This document shows positions 5,437 to 6,665 of a stretch of 6,665 bases of DNA, piece after piece. Where the stretch lies: assembly GCA_050943615.1 (NCBI GenBank), contig JBMNPN010000104.1, positions 1-6,665 on the forward strand. The letters run 5' to 3'. Position numbers and translations under genes: made by a program. Each line of letters starts with the position of its first letter. Within the stretch, counting starts at the first letter, position 1. Below the pieces are notes generated by a model, which had not been told where the DNA came from, searched no databases, and worked only from the letters and a program-made list of their open reading frames with translations. The DNA is from CACZQA01 sp050943615. GTDB lineage: Bacteria; Actinomycetota; Coriobacteriia; Coriobacteriales; QAMH01.

Positions 5437-5660
5437 CTATAACTCGCTTCCACGCGTATCTGGAATTCTTACGTTCCCGTACATGATAGCCCAAGCGCTC
5501 TACAGTGGAGCCTATTTACCGACGACGCCCCGGGCGCCCTCCTGTGCAGGTGCCAATAGAAGTCCGAGGACACGATGCGGGCCCGCCGAACCAAAGTCGA
5601 CGGGCCCGCATCGAAAAAGAGAGAGGAGAGATAAGTTGATCCTGCAGAAGGCGTATGCCC
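5437..5660. other. Intergenic region between cysK and the hydrolase gene
   Basis: This 224-base gap holds a strong hairpin (5573-5613) after cysK and presumably a promoter for the hydrolase gene. The best -10 candidate is TATCAT on the minus strand (5483-5488), but no good -35 lies at the right distance. A pyrimidine-rich run (minus strand, about 5635-5614) lies between the cysK stop and the hairpin. I see no small gene here. Confidence 0.45.
5573..5613 (-). terminator. Perfect 13-bp hairpin after cysK, probable terminator without a T-run
   Basis: CGATGCGGGCCCG (5573-5585) is the exact reverse complement of 5601-5613, with a 15-base loop. It begins 47 bases after the cysK stop. The stem is very GC-rich and would be extremely stable. 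On the minus strand the following bases (TGTCCTCGG) are not a T-run; the T-rich stretch lies before the stem. Termination is likely but not of the classical intrinsic type; attenuation or 3'-end protection are alternatives. Confidence 0.6.
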
Positions 5661-6593
5661 TTATTCGGCAAACAACGCCGTGGACAAGTAACGCTCGCCG
5701 GTGTCCGGCAGCAGCGCAACGATGGTCTTGCCCTTGTTCTCGGAACGCTTGGCAAGCTCGACAGCACCCCAGACTGCTGCACCCGAGGAAATTCCCACGA
5801 GGATGCCCTCTTCGCGCGCGATCTTGCGGCCGTACTCAAAGGCCTTATCATCGGGGGCACGCAGGATCTCGTCGTAGATCTTGGTGTTGAGAACCTCTGG
5901 GACGAAACCAGCAGAGATGCCCTGGATCTTGTGGCTTCCGCCCTTGCCGGTAGACAGTACAGGCGAGCCATCGGCCTCGACGACGGCGACCTTGACGTCG
6001 GGGTTCTGCTCTTTCAGGTACTCGCCGACGCCGGTGACCGTTCCGCCCGTGCCCGCGCCCGCGACGAAGATGTCGACCTTGCCGTCGGTGTCGTTCCAGA
6101 TTTCGGGGCCGGTCGTCGCCTTGTGGATGGCAGGGTTTGCCGGGTTGGTGAACTGGCCGGGGATAAAGCTGTTGGGCGTCTGCTTCTGCAACTCATCGGC
6201 CTTGGCGATAGCGCCCTTCATGCCGTCGGCGCCCGGGGTGAGCACGATCTCGGCACCGTAGGCCTTGGCCAGCTGACGGCGCTCAACGGACATGGTCTCG
6301 GGCATGACGATGATGGCCTTGTAACCGCGAGCAGCCGCGACTGCTGCCAAGCCGACGCCGGTGTTTCCGGAAGTGGGCTCAATGATGGTCGCGCCACCGC
6401 TGATCTTGCCGGTCTTCTCGGCATCGTCGAGCATTGCCTTGGCAATGCGGTCCTTGACCGAACCGCCAGGGTTGAAGAACTCGACCTTGGCAAGGATCGT
6501 GGCGTCGAGCCCCTCGTTCTTTTCGATGTGCGTAAGCTCGACGAGTGGGGTGTTGCCGATGAGCTCTTCGATGCTTTTGTAGATCTTGGACAT
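5661..6593 (-). CDS. cysK: Cysteine synthase A (O-acetylserine sulfhydrylase)
   Basis: This cytoplasmic PLP enzyme converts O-acetyl-L-serine and sulfide to L-cysteine and acetate, the last step of sulfur assimilation. From ATG 6593 the protein has 310 residues, the normal CysK length, ending in TAA. Motifs are all present: IGNTPLVEL (12-20), PLP lysine Lys47 in NPGGSVKDR (41-49), the substrate loop TSGNTG (74-79), the phosphate-binding GTGGT (181-185), the serine of SSGAA (269-273) facing the pyridine nitrogen, and PDTGERYLST (296-305). The reading frame stays open to 6626, but the family start and GGAGG at 6600-6604 favour 6593. A strong hairpin follows the gene. CysK rather than CysM or cystathionine beta-synthase is favoured by length and motif set. 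No cysE or sulfate genes are in view. Confidence 0.96.
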   Translation of the reverse strand: MSKIYKSIEELIGNTPLVELTHIEKNEGLDATILAKVEFFNPGGSVKDRIAKAMLDDAEKTGKISGGATIIEPTSGNTGVGLAAVAAARGYKAIIVMPETMSVERRQLAKAYGAEIVLTPGADGMKGAIAKADELQKQTPNSFIPGQFTNPANPAIHKATTGPEIWNDTDGKVDIFVAGAGTGGTVTGVGEYLKEQNPDVKVAVVEADGSPVLSTGKGGSHKIQGISAGFVPEVLNTKIYDEILRAPDDKAFEYGRKIAREEGILVGISSGAAVWGAVELAKRSENKGKTIVALLPDTGERYLSTALFAE

Positions 6594-6599
6594 ACCATG

Positions 6600-6604
6600 C
6601 CTCC
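6600..6604 (-). promoter_or_regulatory. Shine-Dalgarno of cysK
   Basis: GGAGG on the minus strand lies 6 bases before ATG 6593. It excludes the longer reading frame that could begin at 6626. Confidence 0.8.
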
Positions 6605-6613
6605 AATTCGCGA

Positions 6614-6631
6614 GCACGGTATGCACCGCGC
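6614..6631. promoter_or_regulatory. Imperfect inverted repeat in the cysK leader
   Basis: GCACGGT (6614-6620) and ACCGCGC (6625-6631) are complementary except at one position, which would be a G-U pair in RNA from the minus strand; the spacer is 4 bases. It lies just upstream of the cysK ribosome binding site and could be an operator or leader hairpin. No clear promoter is seen in the 72 bases available before cysK. Confidence 0.3.
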
Positions 6632-6665
6632 CCAGATTCCGTACGAACTGTTCTTCAGATCGTAT

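Noticed and set aside
5324..5890. 188-residue open frame on the plus strand
   Set aside because: It overlaps the hydrolase repeat region, the intergenic hairpin and the cysK 3' end in antisense, and is Arg/Pro/Ser-rich without domain signature.
6594..6626. Eleven-residue upstream extension of cysK
   Set aside because: The family starts at the Met-Ser-Lys position and a strong GGAGG lies 6 bases before ATG 6593; the extension would place the ribosome binding site inside the gene.

Overview
The window is GC-rich and bacterial. All five genes I can support lie on the minus strand, so transcription runs from high to low coordinates: cysK, a glutamine-amidotransferase-like hydrolase, a McrB-N-terminus-like protein, a membrane-anchored GIY-YIG-like protein, and an MMPL/RND transporter that runs off the left edge. 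No rRNA, tRNA, CRISPR array, insertion sequence or transposase is visible. Gene style (a 310-residue CysK, MMPL exporter, GIY-YIG-like family with a 'GNG..Y..ADV' block, GC-rich codons, mixed ATG/TTG starts) suggests a member of the Coriobacteriia (Actinomycetota), such as the Eggerthella/Slackia/Olsenella/Collinsella group. This is inference from memory of protein families, not a search result.

Layout from right to left. At 6593-5661 is a textbook O-acetylserine sulfhydrylase (cysK), followed by a perfect 13-bp hairpin (5573-5613). At 5436-4315 is a class I glutamine-amidotransferase-like peptidase C26 protein (gamma-glutamyl-GABA hydrolase/PuuD type). It has an intact catalytic triad and a striking N-terminal extension of five tandem 13-residue repeats, each starting with cysteine, with a sixth cysteine opening a truncated copy. 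At 4140-3079 (TTG start) is a 353-residue protein resembling the two domains that usually precede the AAA+ GTPase of McrB-type restriction proteins, with no AAA+ module. At 2982-2242 is a 246-residue protein with a probable membrane segment and a C-terminal GIY-YIG-like domain whose usual catalytic arginine is replaced by glycine. At 1953-1 is an MMPL/RND transporter, 651 residues visible, probably missing only its last transmembrane segment and tail.

CysK makes cysteine from O-acetylserine and sulfide; the neighbouring hydrolase is probably in gamma-glutamyl amide/polyamine catabolism or a related amide hydrolysis. I see no proof that these two are one operon, because a strong hairpin and 224 bases separate them. 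The McrB-like and GIY-YIG-like genes are 96 bases apart in the same direction. They might form a small nucleic-acid-related or defence-like pair, but both appear to lack key catalytic parts. The MMPL gene has its own leader with a 14-bp palindrome that overlaps a candidate -35 box.

The most novel item is the cysteine repeat array in the hydrolase. The next most interesting are the AAA-less McrB-like protein beside the degenerate membrane-anchored GIY-YIG-like protein, and the asymmetric Asp-Tyr/Asn-Tyr pair in the transporter.
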